This document shows positions 44,039 to 55,410 of a stretch of DNA of 64,000 nucleotides, piece by piece. Location: positions 433,724 to 497,723 of the forward strand of contig MU008200.1 in the NCBI GenBank assembly GCA_010909165.1, written 5' to 3'. This stretch comes from Anthoceros angustus. Lineage: Eukaryota > Streptophyta > Anthocerotopsida > Anthocerotales > Anthocerotaceae. Below the pieces are notes generated by a model. The model was given only the letters and a program-made list of their open reading frames with translations, searched no databases and was not told the origin of the DNA. Each line of letters starts with the position of its first letter. Positions within the stretch are counted from its first letter, which is position 1. Both the position numbers and the translations under genes were made by a program.

Positions 44039-47000
44039 ATGTGGCTACTTCTTGTAGCTGCAGGCTCAGGCTATCTCGCAAGATGTTGGCAGAATGCTCT
44101 GAAGACCAGGCCGGCCCTCACGGACTGCGCGCAGATCAGCTCCCGTCCTGGAAGTCCCACCAATTCTGCCGCCACATCCGGATTTGGTAGTCCTCCTAAC
44201 ACCTGGGAAAAAGGGTCCGGAACCAGCAAGGAAGATCCTCAGACTGGGAGGAAGGCCCATGAACTTCGACGACAACTCTCTTCCGGAGGGAAGCCCTTCC
44301 ATGTAAAGGGTCTTGGAAGGAAACTGCTCTACGATTCATGCGGCCAGGGCTCGTCAAGATTCTCAAGATCTGACGACGGCTTGGATGGGACTGACGAAAG
44401 AAAAAGGTTGATTGACAAGGCTGGCTCTTTTTCTGACGACGATGACACAGGGAAGAGGAAAAGTGGGGCCTGTTGCGGCTTGGGTGGTAGTAAGAGATCC
44501 GACGTTTCAGAGTCATTAGTGGCGGGTCTGACCACAGTCGGAGGTCGCAGTTGTCACGAGTTGACTCTGCACAACCCTGATGTGGATGAAAATGAAAAGG
44601 GTCCTTCGTTTTTCTCCACACCATGCCCTGACGCCCCTTGCGGTCAAGAGGAGAATACCTTTGAAATAAGCTTGTTGAAGGATGAAATACCCAGCGTTCC
44701 AAGCATGGTTTGTGTGAATGGGCCATCTTTATCAGTTTCAACTGACGACCTCCGGAAAGGCTTCTCTGTCTCTGAGAAGGCTATCCATAGAAGATCTACC
44801 ACTACTGATTCGCTCTTTGGGTTTGCTCCTCCTCCTAATGATGCACCCAGCACCTGTGCAGATGCTATAGGCACCGAGCATTGCTGGGAGCTAGAGGAGC
44901 TTGATAGTCCCTCAGCAGCTAGTGGTAGATCTGATGTCTGCATCAACAGCAGATGGACGCCTGTACCTCGTGAGAGTGGCAAGCTTGCCGAGGGGGAACC
45001 TGGAGGGGAACTGCAAGTTCTTGACACTCACTCCAAGGTATTGTCTCATGCAGCAGGCTCTGGAGTTGGCAGGCCGAGCAGTCCAGGACCTCGGGGGATG
45101 AATGCTTCATGTTTTGATCGAGCCATCTCCTGCGAAAATGTGCAATGTGCCCAGGCAGAGCTTGATGTTTGTTACCAATATCAGGAACAAGGTTACGTGG
45201 CCACCACAACAGGAGTTGTTGACTGTCTCGCCACACCTGAGACGGCCTGTCTGCAGCCACGTGACACAGATCCTGGCCCCAATTTCGAGCCTCCAGGGAA
45301 GGTGTTGCTCTCATTCTTTAGTGGAAAAAGGGTCAACGACTTCGCTAGTGGTGCCTTTAAGGATGGGAATGAAGATCCTGGTTTGTCATCAGGAAAGAGG
45401 AAAAAAGACTCATTTGGCACAAGGCAAGAGGACGGGGCTGTCCACGAGCCACTTGCAAGCAACTTAAGTTCTGGATTGCTGGATCCATCTTTGGGCTGTT
45501 TGGGGTTCGATGCTACCTGGTTCGAGATGCAACCAGATGGGGACGAAAAGTCCAGAAACGGATGGACGCCTCGAAAAATTAAGACACCCAGCAGGTGTAG
45601 TCGAGGAAAGGCTTGCATTCGGAAGGCACGTTGGCTGAAGGGATCACCTAAAGTAATATCCTCTCTGGAGAGTTGCCTGAGAGCTCAGCTTGTCCATGAT
45701 ATTTCAAAAGACAGTGATCATCATGCTTCTCGCGCCCTTTACTTTCAAGCAGCATCTGAAGGAGGAACACTACCTGGAATGAGCAACAATAGCTCTGACA
45801 TGGTACAGGTGTCTGAGCAAGCACGAGAGGAACCCACAGTTCCACGAAAAATGTATGGAAGAAGTCACAACTCAGGAGCAAGTGTAGCTGTTGGACTTCC
45901 TTCTCTTGAGAACCATGTACAGATGGGAACTGGCAAGCGGAGTTCACCCAGAGGCAAAAGTAGCAGTGCACAGGTTGCATGCACAATGTTAGATGTTTCA
46001 TCAAGGAGGTACCCCCTGTCGATTATGGTGAAGAAGCGAAAGACATCAGAAAAAGGCCATACCCTCTCAACCTCTCCTCAGTTTGAGAGAGAAGGTAGCC
46101 CTTTTACTAAAGGTATAATCAAAGTATGATCTCTTTGGCTCAAGTACAGGTGCGAGGGGTCATGGAATTTAGTGAAGGAGTACTGACGCGAAAGTATCTT
46201 GTTATTGAATGTTGCGATAAGTGTTTACCGGACAACGATAGGCTAGTTTCAGCGTAATTGCTTTGAAGTCCGGTCACTGTTCTAGTTCACCAGGTCTCTT
46301 TTGATACCTTACTTGAGTGTGATCTTCTGTTTAACAGATATGGTTCTTCAACCCATTGATGGGCTGCTCTTCAGCTTTGGAGTAGGCGTTGGAGTGATGT
46401 CGATGGTGAATACAAGCAGAGAAGAAGTAGAGAAAATCTCAATGTTGTTGAGACAATCCCAAGAACATGTCGAGCTCCTGAAGCAAGAGTTAAGGAAAGT
46501 TCCTCACATCCAAACCGGTCTGTCGGTGAAGGCTATATCCAGTGGCAATCTCTCTCCCAAGGTGAAGGGTGATCTTCTGCAGCTGAGAAGAGCTGAACAT
46601 GGGGAGACAAATAAGTTATTGACCACCTCCAATGATTTAGCTCTGGAGGAAGCTAACAGGTCTGGGGGAATGTTTGAAGTACAGCAGAATGGAGATCACA
46701 TGGCAGAATTGGAAGCCGAACTTGAAGCAGAGCTGCAGCTTATGGAGTTGAACTTGACTGGGGATAGTTCTTCATGTCATAGAAGGCAGTTTTCGGGTCT
46801 GAGCGACGTAAGTGTCGATTTCAGTTATATTTCACGACATCTCTTGTCTAGGATACTCAGTTGGTGACACTTGTCTGAACTAACATGTTGTGCACTTGAT
46901 TATGCAACAGTTAGATCTAGATGGTATTGCCGATGTCGTAGAAGGCGAGCTGAAAGTAAAAGGACTGCCCAGGCCAGCAGACCCAGACGATGATCAGATC

Positions 47001-47276
47001 GCGACAACACATGATGAGGAGGTGCATCCAAACAACTGGGCTGTGTCCCCAAGGGACTTGGATAGGCGTCTCCGGAAGCTTCTTATCACAAGGCAAGAAG
47101 AAAATATTGCAGAGTTGGAGGCAGAGCTAGAGGTAGCTGAGAGTAAGCTCAGCAGCAAAGAGAAAGAGCTCCAATGGTGGAAGGATCGATTCCAGAAGGT
47201 GACACAGCTCACGGGTCTATCCAGCAAGCCAGGCATGCTACCTTCGTCCTCCCCAGACATTTGTGACTGCTTGTAA
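44039..47276 (+). CDS. POLAR-family polarity protein, three exons
   Basis: Exons 44039-46112, 46338-46807 and 46911-47276 join in phase at GT/AG sites to give about 969 residues. The start MWLLLVAAGSGYLARCWQN matches the family's MDVWVVAAAAAAGYLAKYWQN start. After a long disordered Ser/Asp-rich region, exon 2 has FSFGVGVGVMSMVNTSREEV, the Gly-rich hydrophobic segment, and MAELEAELEAELQLMELN. Exon 3 has ADVVEGELKVKG, the family's VADVVHGEL block, then SPRDLDRRLRKLLITRQEEN and KEKELQWWKD. POLAR proteins mark the cortical pole of asymmetrically dividing cells and scaffold BIN2-type kinases in Arabidopsis; the role here is inferred from family only. The disordered region is unusually long. This is the only convincing intact host gene in the window. 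Confidence 0.78.
46113..46337 (+). other. intron 1 of the POLAR-like gene
   Basis: GTATAATC donor after AAAG and TTTAACAG acceptor; phase 1, restoring an Asp codon across the junction (TKDMVLQPIDG). Confidence 0.75.
46808..46910 (+). other. intron 2 of the POLAR-like gene
   Basis: GTAAGTGT donor and TGCAACAG acceptor, phase 0, 103 bp. It joins GLSD to LDLDGIADVV, as in relatives. Confidence 0.85.
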
Positions 47277-47613
47277 CTTGAGATGCATAAACATCACCAC
47301 TCCTGGCCTAATATTGGCCCATTCTCTGTGCTGTTTTCTTTTCTGACCTGGTTTGCATGATGTTTCTGGTCCTTTATCTGTCACTTCACTTATGCTGCTT
47401 GCCCTGTGATTCAACAGGAGAAGGTTCTATAAATGCGATACCGTATGGTGACGAAACTGGTGAAGAGAAAGCTGGACAACAGTTTACTCCTGTTGGTGAC
47501 CGCGATTTGCAAGTCGTAGGCAAAACTACAGGAGGATCACCTGAAGGTCCGGAAAGTGCCTGTTTCGCAGTTGATGTTCTCTGGGAAACATTTCATCTCG
47601 TTGATTTTTACAG

Positions 47614-49090
47614 TTCTTTTGTTCAATGTACCACAGGTATGCCCGTCCAGCACCCTTTGACAGATACAAAGAGAAAAAGCTCTGTGGCAAGCAGGGCTAT
47701 TGAAAAAGTCACTTTTGATGAGCATGCAGGATTCGATGCGATTCTTTTCTCTGAAGCCCTCGCATCTGAAACAGCCAATGATGATGTCTGTGATGAGTTC
47801 CTGAAGGCAGTCATAGAGAGGGAAACAGGTGCTGCCACTGGGGATGTCAAATACGAGTTGGCAAATATACTATCGCCAATTCCTAACAGATCTCAGGAGG
47901 AAAGCCCGTTTGGGAAGACCAAGCATGGTCAGGCTGGGATGGACACTGGCTGTGGCACTTTTTCCAGTGGCAACAACAATTCCCTAACCCGTATCCAGTA
48001 CCCTAAAGAGCACAGCGTTTTGGAGAATGTGCAGTTGGTGCAAGCTAGTTCTTCACCCACTCTTCTTATCAGCTCTCCTACAAGTAAGAAGCAATGGACG
48101 ACGAGGGTAGATGAGGTGTGGGGACCTATGAGGTTGTATGCTACGAGATTTGGGAGCAACAAAGACGAGCTCCAGGCAACTGCGCCGAGTCAGGACAATG
48201 AAAAGGAACCTGGAAGGCTACGTCCCATTATTGTGAACACTGACGTGTATGGTGGGTCAATGCGTCATGTCCATCCGGATCTGTCATCACCCTCGCTAGA
48301 GCCAGTCGGGAATACTGCTGTTTTTGGCCCTACTTCAAAGATAGTGGATATCGACCATGTGGAGAGCATCACGGCATGCATTACAGAAGCCAGTGAACGG
48401 ACTCGAGTAAGTCGTGCCGGTGCAAATACTCCAGTAGATAATCTCATCTTGCAGCAGGTAGCGAGCACGTCAAAAGAGGCCTTTTCAGTGCCCACAGACG
48501 GGCAGGAGTCACGTGGTGCCTCATCAGTTGTAGATAAGGTGCATTGGGAAGGCATGGTAAGGCGTGATTCTCCTGTGGCACTTGGAAGGCTGTCAGACGG
48601 GGATGCTCAGTCGTGGACCTCAGAATCTGAGCAGGTGTACCCGCTTGTCGGAGAGGATTTGTTTTTGGGAGCAGAAGCAACACTAGGTGAGATTCTTATC
48701 AAACGAATTGTTGAGAAAACTAGAAGGGGTTCTCACATTGTGAAAGTGGCTGAAACGGCACTCACCACAGGAGATGATAATGGTGAAGGTCTCCCAAGCC
48801 AAAATGCTCTCACATCGCAAGTTGCGCAGGTTTTGGTCCGTGACGACTACCTTCCTATAATTTCATCAGCTGCTTACTACGCTCCTCCTGGTGCCAAGGT
48901 CGAAGAGGATCGAAATACAGATATCAGTTCCAGTGATGATTTTGCAAGGTTCTTCAATGCTTCTGTACAAACACGGGTTAGACAAGATCTGGAGAGAACT
49001 GGCCATGAGGATGCGGGTGAGTCATGTACAATATCGAAAGAACCTGCAGAAAGTGGGGGAAGATATCACCAGGGAAGACTCGTTCCTTAA
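47614..49090 (+). CDS. possible C-terminal exon of the POLAR-like gene, or a separate gene
   Basis: A 577-codon open frame (47357-49090) follows the POLAR-like stop on the same strand. A donor at 47273 (CTT|GTAACT) and an acceptor at 47613 (GATTTTTACAG) are both phase 2, so splicing would fuse it in frame and skip the stop at 47274. The product is mainly disordered and acidic or Ser-rich. Better-ordered bits include FDAILFSEALASETANDDV, DEFLKAVIERETG and GEILIKRIVEKTRRGS. It shows no retroelement motif. Known POLAR proteins end soon after the WWKD block, so a separate gene or an unspliced alternative is equally possible. Confidence 0.4.
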
Positions 49091-49915
49091 TCGGGACTTT
49101 AGTGATCATGTTGAGGCAGTGAAGTAGCAAAAGTCAGTGAAGACGGGGAAGGCAACCGCGAGCTTAAGAAGGATGACACAGCCATTACCGAAGGTGAGAT
49201 TTGTTATACTCTCTCTAAGGAGTTCAGTTCGATTTTCCTCCGACGAGAACATGTCGCAGATATTTATTTTTGTGCTGGTCCTGACAGGTGCTTCTGCATC
49301 AGCAGAACAAAGTTCTCCTTGATTCCCGTGGGCACCGGTGTTGCGCATCTGAAGGATTTAGGTGCTACGGGGTATATTTTTCAGACCAACTTGGACTGGC
49401 TACCTCATAGGCCTTGTCCATACCCCAAAATGTGTTTACCACGTTGTATTTGTACGTAATAGAACGCTAGCGTATGGTAGTCGAAGAAGGTGGAAAACGC
49501 CCCGGTGTTCTCAATCTTAAGTCATTCTGATCTTGGAAAGGACATTCCGGCTTTACGTGGCTGGAATGGAGTTTCTGAATGGCAATTACGTGAACCTTTC
49601 GCTTGGACTGGCGTCCTGCTAGCTCGGTCCCCGCAAGGAAAACGAGACCCTTTGTTGGGAAGGAAAAGGAGATCCGTTGTAGGGAACAATAATATCCTTG
49701 GTACGAAACAATGAATAACGAGATCTTGGCAAGGATCAACGCGTTTTATTAGGGTGACCTACCGGCTCCGAAAAACGAAGACTTAGTGACTCCAAAAAAA
49801 AAAGGAGCCGTTACGGGGTGGCCCCTCCGTTTACGGGATCCGTTGGGAGACCGGCACTGGCGAGCCTCACCGGTCACCCGGTGTGACCTTGCCCTCCACG
49901 TTCTCTCTCCTGCCT
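49091..49915. other. no gene seen
   Basis: Downstream of the POLAR-like locus. Short frames occur on both strands; none is recognisable. Confidence 0.4.
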
Positions 49916-49978
49916 CCCCGTTACCCTTCCTTGTTACGTATCCCCGTTACCCTTCCCTGTTACGTATCCCCGTTACCC
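49916..49978. repeat. 26-bp tandem repeat
   Basis: CCCCGTTACCCTTCC...GTTACGTAT repeats at 49916, 49942 and 49968. Confidence 0.85.
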
Positions 49979-50282
49979 CATGCATTCCCCTTTCCGTTCT
50001 CACTCCGTCTCTTCCTTCCCTTCCATGTCCAAATGGCTTAGGCTAAATGGACACACATTTATAAGAATGTCGTTATTAAGTATCCTGCGTTTGGATCGGT
50101 ACTTAGATAGGATGCCTAAAGGAAATGGATGCCCTTGGTGCAAGTAGCTTATGCATACCATGGTACAAGTTGTTAAGTACCAAGTCCCATGACGGAAATC
50201 CATCCTTAGTGGACTTAAATAAAATTCTTCTTTTTCTTCTTCGCCCTCTCCTTCTCTCCTCCTCTCCTTCCTTCTCGTCTTT
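49979..50282. other. no gene seen
   Basis: AT-rich and pyrimidine-rich sequence leading into the tandem repeats. Confidence 0.5.
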
Positions 50283-50780
50283 TCTCTTCTTTCCACTCTT
50301 TACTTTTACCCTTCCCATCACCACGTCTATTCCAAAAGGCGCCTACGACCTCCCTCCGTCGTTTAGGTTTATTGATCTAGGTTTTTCTCTTCTTTCCACT
50401 CTTTACTTTTACCCTTCCCATGACCACGTTTATTCCCGCATGCGCCTACGACCTCTCTCCGTCATTTAGGTTTATTGATCTAGGTTTTTCTCTTCTTTCC
50501 AATCTTTACTTTTACCCTTCCCATGACCACGTCTATTCCCGCAGGCGCCTACGACCTCCCTCCATCATTTAGGTTTATTGATCTAGGTTTATTCTTGAGG
50601 CGTTGATATCAATTAGGTTTTTTGTTGATGCATTGTCCACTCTTTACTTTTGCCTTTCCCATGACCACGTCTATTCCCGCAGGCGCCTACGACCTCCCTC
50701 CGTCGTTTAGGTTTATTGACCTAGGTTTATTCTTGAGGCGTTGATATCAATTAGGTTTTTTGTTGATGCATTGATAATTG
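50283..50780. repeat. 103-bp tandem repeats with a larger higher-order repeat
   Basis: TCTCTTCTTTCCACTC starts at 50283 and 50386, with a variant at 50489, giving a period of 103 bp. A fourth, diverged copy at about 50636 lies in a larger repeat that also duplicates TTGAGGCGTTGATATCAATT (about 50594 and 50733). Confidence 0.85.
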
Positions 50781-50815
50781 ATATCATTGGTATCGATTAG
50801 AGGATTGAAGGCCTA

Positions 50816-50940
50816 ATATAGGGGTTAGGGTGGGTCCGGCGGTGAGTCGACTTCTAGGTTTAGGGTTTTACAGGTTTAGGGTTTTGCGGCGGTTGGTCTT
50901 CCAGGTTTAGCTAAGGTTTCATAGGTTTAGGGTTCCGTAG
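50816..50940. repeat. telomere-like GGTTTAGGG repeats, degenerate
   Basis: GGTTTAGGGTTTT occurs twice and GGTTTAGGGTTCC once within about 110 bp, with interruptions. The plant telomere unit is TTTAGGG, so this may be an eroded interstitial telomere tract or a telo-box cluster. Confidence 0.6.
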
Positions 50941-51290
50941 CAATGGCTTTAGGATTTTGAGGCAGGGGGTGGAGTTTTGCAATGGCGGGGCCTGACTTTT
51001 TTATTCTAGCGGGCTTTGGCGGGGCCGTCATGTTCTGGCCGACCGCGGGCTTTTGTTCAGGATTTCGGGAGCGGGGGTCTGCACGGTGGGTTGTCAGCCG
51101 TTTTGGCGGGTTGTAGCCACTCTGGGCGGGGGCCTTCGGCCAGCCCAATGGGGCTCGCTATACGAAGCATACTCTCCATATGTTTGGTAAATGCTGGAGA
51201 CGCTTTGTCCTTGGGACCCGGTGCCCCCTCGACCCTAACACCCTCGGCCAGTCATCCACAGGTTGTTTCCTGAAATTGTGTTGTTCTCGT
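50941..51290. other. no gene seen
   Basis: GC-rich sequence between the telomere-like repeats and the C-family fragment. Confidence 0.45.
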
Positions 51291-52251
51291 TAGTTCATGC
51301 CTGTGGCGCGACTTTCGCTGACGGCCAGCCGGGCGCACACAATCCCGTGTCTTTGTAGCAAGGGGTCCGTTCCCAAGAGAATGACAGGCTCCGTTTGACA
51401 CGTTTTCAACCGATTCTCACCCCAACGTCGCGACCGTCCGGACTCGGCGTGCAGTTCTCGTCTAACTACTCTGCGATCAAAAGGCCGGTGCGTTAAGCGT
51501 TTAAGGACTCGTTCGCGTCCATACCCTATCAGTCCGTTCCTCGTCCTTCTAGTCCGCTCTTCTCACCACTCTCAATACACTCAGCGTTCTTGGGAAAAGA
51601 GTGGGTGGGCTGCGTGGTCCGGACCTCCTCTGCGTTCCGCTGGGCCTCTCGTCGGGCTCTTCACGCCTCCCGGAGTTCCCAGCTCACGCCGGTCCGGTCC
51701 GACGTCGGGCAGCTGCTACGGGCGAGCAAGGGTCCCCAATCGTCCACTCCACACCACCACCGTTAGGGTCCGTCACGGGACCTTGATCGATCTCCTCCAC
51801 GCCGTGCACCTTTCGGTGACTGGGACTCACGTTAGCAAAAGACGCACAAGGGTCTACAAGGAAACGCGGTATCCACCCCAAGAGAAAGATGCTTTACTAG
51901 AGCAGCCCGCCTCTTATACTCGCCCAGGCGGCATCTTTATTACACTCTATTCTGGTCAGCTCGTGTGCCTAGCTCGCCGCCTACTATTTCCTTCCTAACC
52001 CTATCTCGTACGTCGTGGGTGAAATGTGCCTGTTCGCCTCAACTTTGGTGGCCCAATCTGACCAGGTTGCCGGTGCCCCAGACGGATGATCTGCGAGGCG
52101 GGGCCCCTTCCGAGACTACAGTTGGGCCCACCTGGCCTTCCTGCTTGGCGGTCACCACCAAATCCTCCTCACCTTCCTCTCTTGCCTCGCTGGTGGGCCC
52201 CTGCTTTGCGGGTCCCCCAGCAGGTTGCTCCTCCTGAGCAGGTCGGTGATG
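51291..52251 (-). repeat. element C 3' region and probable LTR, inverted copy
   Basis: This is the reverse-strand relative of 31515-32460, extending through the sequence on both sides of the copia 2 insertion site (CAGGGGCCCAC then AGGAAGGTGAGGAGG). It is cut by the copia 4 LTR at 52252. Confidence 0.7.
51910..51921 (-). promoter_or_regulatory. TATA box in the inverted C LTR
   Basis: The minus strand has GAGTATAAGAGG followed by the same CTCTAGTAAAGCATCTTTCT block as at 31796. Confidence 0.55.
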
Positions 52252-52427
52252 TGTTAAATATATAACCACATTTGCTGGTTACTTAAGTTAGGTTTAGGTT
52301 AGCTTTATATGAACAGTTATTTATTCATTGTATTTAAGCTACACTTTTACATTTATTTCATAAGTTTTCTGTGCAAGTGTTTGCTCTCGCTCACTACTCT
52401 AGCTAGCCACGCTTGCCATTATTTACA
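52252..52427 (+). repeat. copia 4 5' LTR (176 bp)
   Basis: TGTTAAATATATAACC to TTATTTACA, directly followed by the primer-binding site. The start is inferred from the TG and from the end of C-family similarity. Confidence 0.75.
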
Positions 52428-52443
52428 TGGTATCAGAGCTCTT
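52428..52443 (+). promoter_or_regulatory. copia 4 primer-binding site
   Basis: TGGTATCAGAGCTCTT, an exact match to the initiator-tRNA-Met site over 12 bases. Confidence 0.9.
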
Positions 52444-52826
52444 GTGTTCAGATCCTTCTAGTTTTATACTACTACGCACATGTGATTGCTAGAAGACGGT
52501 CAAATCAGAATTTTGTACATTATCCATATTTCAAAAATAGAATATGGATTGTGTGCAATACTCTGACTTAACCGTCAAATTGCTATCTCTTGAAATCAGA
52601 GCATGTGAAATCATGCTGCTGAACCTAGCACTATTTATGCTAGTCTACTCCTAGTAACTTAGATGAGAAGGCGCGAGAAGTATAATTGGGCACGCTACGT
52701 GAAGCCAAAAATTCTATAGCTTCTCGATTTGTGTACAACACCTTCTTTGCATCTCACATAGGAGTTAAAGTAAATTCCTACACTAATTCCGCGCACAAGG
52801 CTACTTGGGTGTCGGATCCTTGAAGA

Positions 52827-53230
52827 TGCCGGGCGGTGGTTGGCATTCTCGTTCGTGTTCAGGAGCGTTGAGTTTTCACGGGCTCAAACACACGGTGGTG
52901 GGCGTGTCCTGCAATAAACAACACAACACGTGTGAAAGCGACTGACCCGCCCTCATCATCAACAGATTTAATCCAAGACTACCCAAGGTATTGTGGCGTC
53001 ACATAGACATCTCCACCCATAGATCTCTTTGTCACAAACCTAAAGACCCTCGAGAGCTCGCCTTTCCATTCGAGAATCCATGAAATAGGTGAAACTACTT
53101 ACTTGGGCTCAAGGTGGAAATCGCTGCGGCTCATGGTGGAAGAGCTTGCGTTTGATATGCAAACTCTATGCAAGCAATTCGAGACACTTTTGGCTGGATT
53201 CATCGAAGGCGGTGGCTCTTCAATTTTTAG
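52827..53230 (+). pseudogene. copia 4 leader ORF remnant
   Basis: An ATG at 52827 starts MPGGGWHSR, and after breaks a frame at 53132-53225 reads MVEELAFDMQTLCKQFETLL then AGFIEGGG, a coiled-coil pattern. The arrangement (Gly/basic MP-start, coiled coil, before gag) parallels the leader ORFs of copia 1, 3 and 5. The pieces are in different frames. Confidence 0.4.
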
Positions 53231-53758
53231 ATCCCAATCCACTTCAAGCTTCCATGCGATTTTGCACGACCTTTGGGGCTGAGCATTGCGAGCACCATGA
53301 TAGCGACACCAATACGCAAGCAGGGGTGTTTTCGATTAGTCGGGAGATCCTCGGCATGGCATGTCGAGCATTGGCGATGGGGCGTGAGCAGAAAATTGAA
53401 GGGCGAGCTTACCTTGGCGTAACGTCTTCACACTGTTCAATCCGCGACGGTTGCACAACTTTGCATGCCTCTTCCATAGCCGCATGAAACGCCTTTCCGG
53501 CCTCCCTTCTCCCCACTTTGCACACACACAATTTTGAGCCGCATCGAATGGCGGCTGGCCCTACCTACCATCGAAGTGCGGGTTCTTCCCTCCACAACAC
53601 ACCGACGGGACATAGAGCGAGCGAGCCTGACCGGATGGCCGGGCTAAACAGCGGGGCCTCCTCTTGGTGACGGCCTCGCCACAACTTTCACCACGTCTCC
53701 ATCCCTCTTCGGCGCCGCACGGCTAGCAAGTTCTGCATCACCGCAAGCTCAAGGAACG
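53231..53758 (+). other. copia 4 leader, no clear gene
   Basis: Frames are broken and show no motif. Confidence 0.5.
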
Positions 53759-54910
53759 GTGGCTAGCTCTTCCTCCAGACCCTCGGCAGGGTCTGGATTT
53801 CTTAACCCTCTACCGCCTCTAGGGGCTGGATTTGGAGCTCCACAGCCAGCAGGAGTTGGAGCTGCCATTCCTCTGCCTGGCGCCAGAGTTGGGCGCGGAA
53901 ATCCACCGCCTGGAGTCGGAGCAGGTTCTAGCGCACAAAACCCTTACCTTGCCATTTTGAGACCACCCCTGCTGGAGGCCGGGCAACCTCCACCAAGCCA
54001 GCTGCCCAACCTTTGCCTGGAAGCCTCGGGAACCTTCAGCCTGGCCTTGGAGGACTTGGCCAACACATGTTCGCGCTTCATGTGCACCAACCTACATACA
54101 CATCATAATTTAAAAAACGAGACCGGTTCAATGGGCAGAAGTATCCTATGTGGAGTGTCCGCATGAGGACTGCTCTTGAAGCCCGACATGTGTGGGACGT
54201 GGTGTGTGGGAGCACTCCTCGCCCCGTAGCAAATGCCAATCAATATGATCAGGACAAATGGTCACACTCTAATAATGTTGCTCGAGCTCTTCTCATAAGC
54301 GGTTTGGACGACGTACTTGTCCCAGACATTGCTTACCTCACTAGTGCTGAGGAAATGTGGAAGCAGCTCAGTGATACCGATGATGTCAAAAACATGGTTA
54401 CCATGTGTTCTGTACGAAGTGAGTTGTTCTCTCTTCGCATGCGTGAAGGTGATAAGGCAGCTGCCTTTGTAGGCAAGTTCAGACAGCTCAGGTCACGATT
54501 CATTTCCCTTGGTTGTACCATGACTGAGCTTGACGCTGTAGCACAGCTTTTAACCAGCCTTCCACCTAGCTATCAGCCCTTTGTGTCTAGTTATCAAGCC
54601 ACTCTTAGGGATGCTGGTAGAGCCTTAGCTCCAGGACAACCAGCACTCGTCAGTCTCACAGAGGTAATCGGAGCTCTTTACCAAGAAGAACAAACCCGAC
54701 AAGGAACACCTACCTTTTGGTGAGACCAAAGCCCGACAAGGTGCTATTTTCCAAATCTAAGCAATCGGCAAGGACCTCGTTCTCCACGGTGGCGGTGCCA
54801 AGGATAACAAATCTAGCTCTACAAAGCGTCTTTGGATCTTGTAATTGGTGTGGTGCCCAGGAGGCCAGGGGAGTGCGTAGAAGAAATCTGGAGAACCTAA
54901 AAGGCGAAGA
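53759..54910 (+). pseudogene. copia 4 gag
   Basis: A Gly/Pro/Ala-rich N-terminus (53759-54110) is followed by a frameshift. From 54148 MWSVRMRTALEARHVWDVV, KWSHSNNVARALLISGLDDV, LFSLRMREGDKAAAFVGKF and LLTSLPPSYQPFVSSYQ match copia gag. The zinc knuckle near 54838 keeps only CNWC; the later His and Cys are lost (CNWCGAQEARGVRRR). The KEKDRFNG entry motif is damaged, leaving ENETGSMG-like sequence near 54115. Confidence 0.85.
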
Positions 54911-54983
54911 CTTCTAAACATTTGAGGCCCATAATGTCTCAAGGATAAGCCTTCTCGGGGCTAGCTCTTCACATCGACAACCT

Positions 54984-55350
54984 GTGGTGATGACAACATG
55001 CCTTTCGGCAGCTTCCAAACCTTGTGACTCTTGGTATCTCGACTCAGGGGCCACCACACACACCTGCCACAATCGTTCTTTGTTGAGCAATTTTGTTCCC
55101 CTTTACACAACAGAGCGTGTGCTGCTCGGGGAGGAGCTTACCAGAACAGGTCTCAAGATACTTGGCCGTGGCTCCTGCTGCTTCCAGCAGACAAATGGAG
55201 AGCTTCTCCAACTCGACAACGTGCTTTATGTCCCTGACATGGCCAAGCACCTTCTGTCGGTTAGTCAGCTCATGAAATTACGTCGTTTTCAGCTTACCTT
55301 CACCTCTGCTTTGGTACGCTTGCTTTCTCACGGGTTCCAAGTTTAGCCGT
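54984..55350 (+). pseudogene. copia 4 protease
   Basis: CDSWYLDSGATTHTCHNRSL contains an intact DSGA active site (55030-55060). VLLGEELTRTGLKILGRGS and LQLDNVLYVPDMAKHLLSVS complete the domain. The frame is open over the whole domain and then breaks at about 55345. This is the best-preserved protease among the copia copies. Confidence 0.88.
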
Positions 55351-55410
55351 GGCGGTGTCCTTGAGGATGATCATGCGGGTTAGACATGCGGCGTATTTCG
55401 ACTAAGAGCG

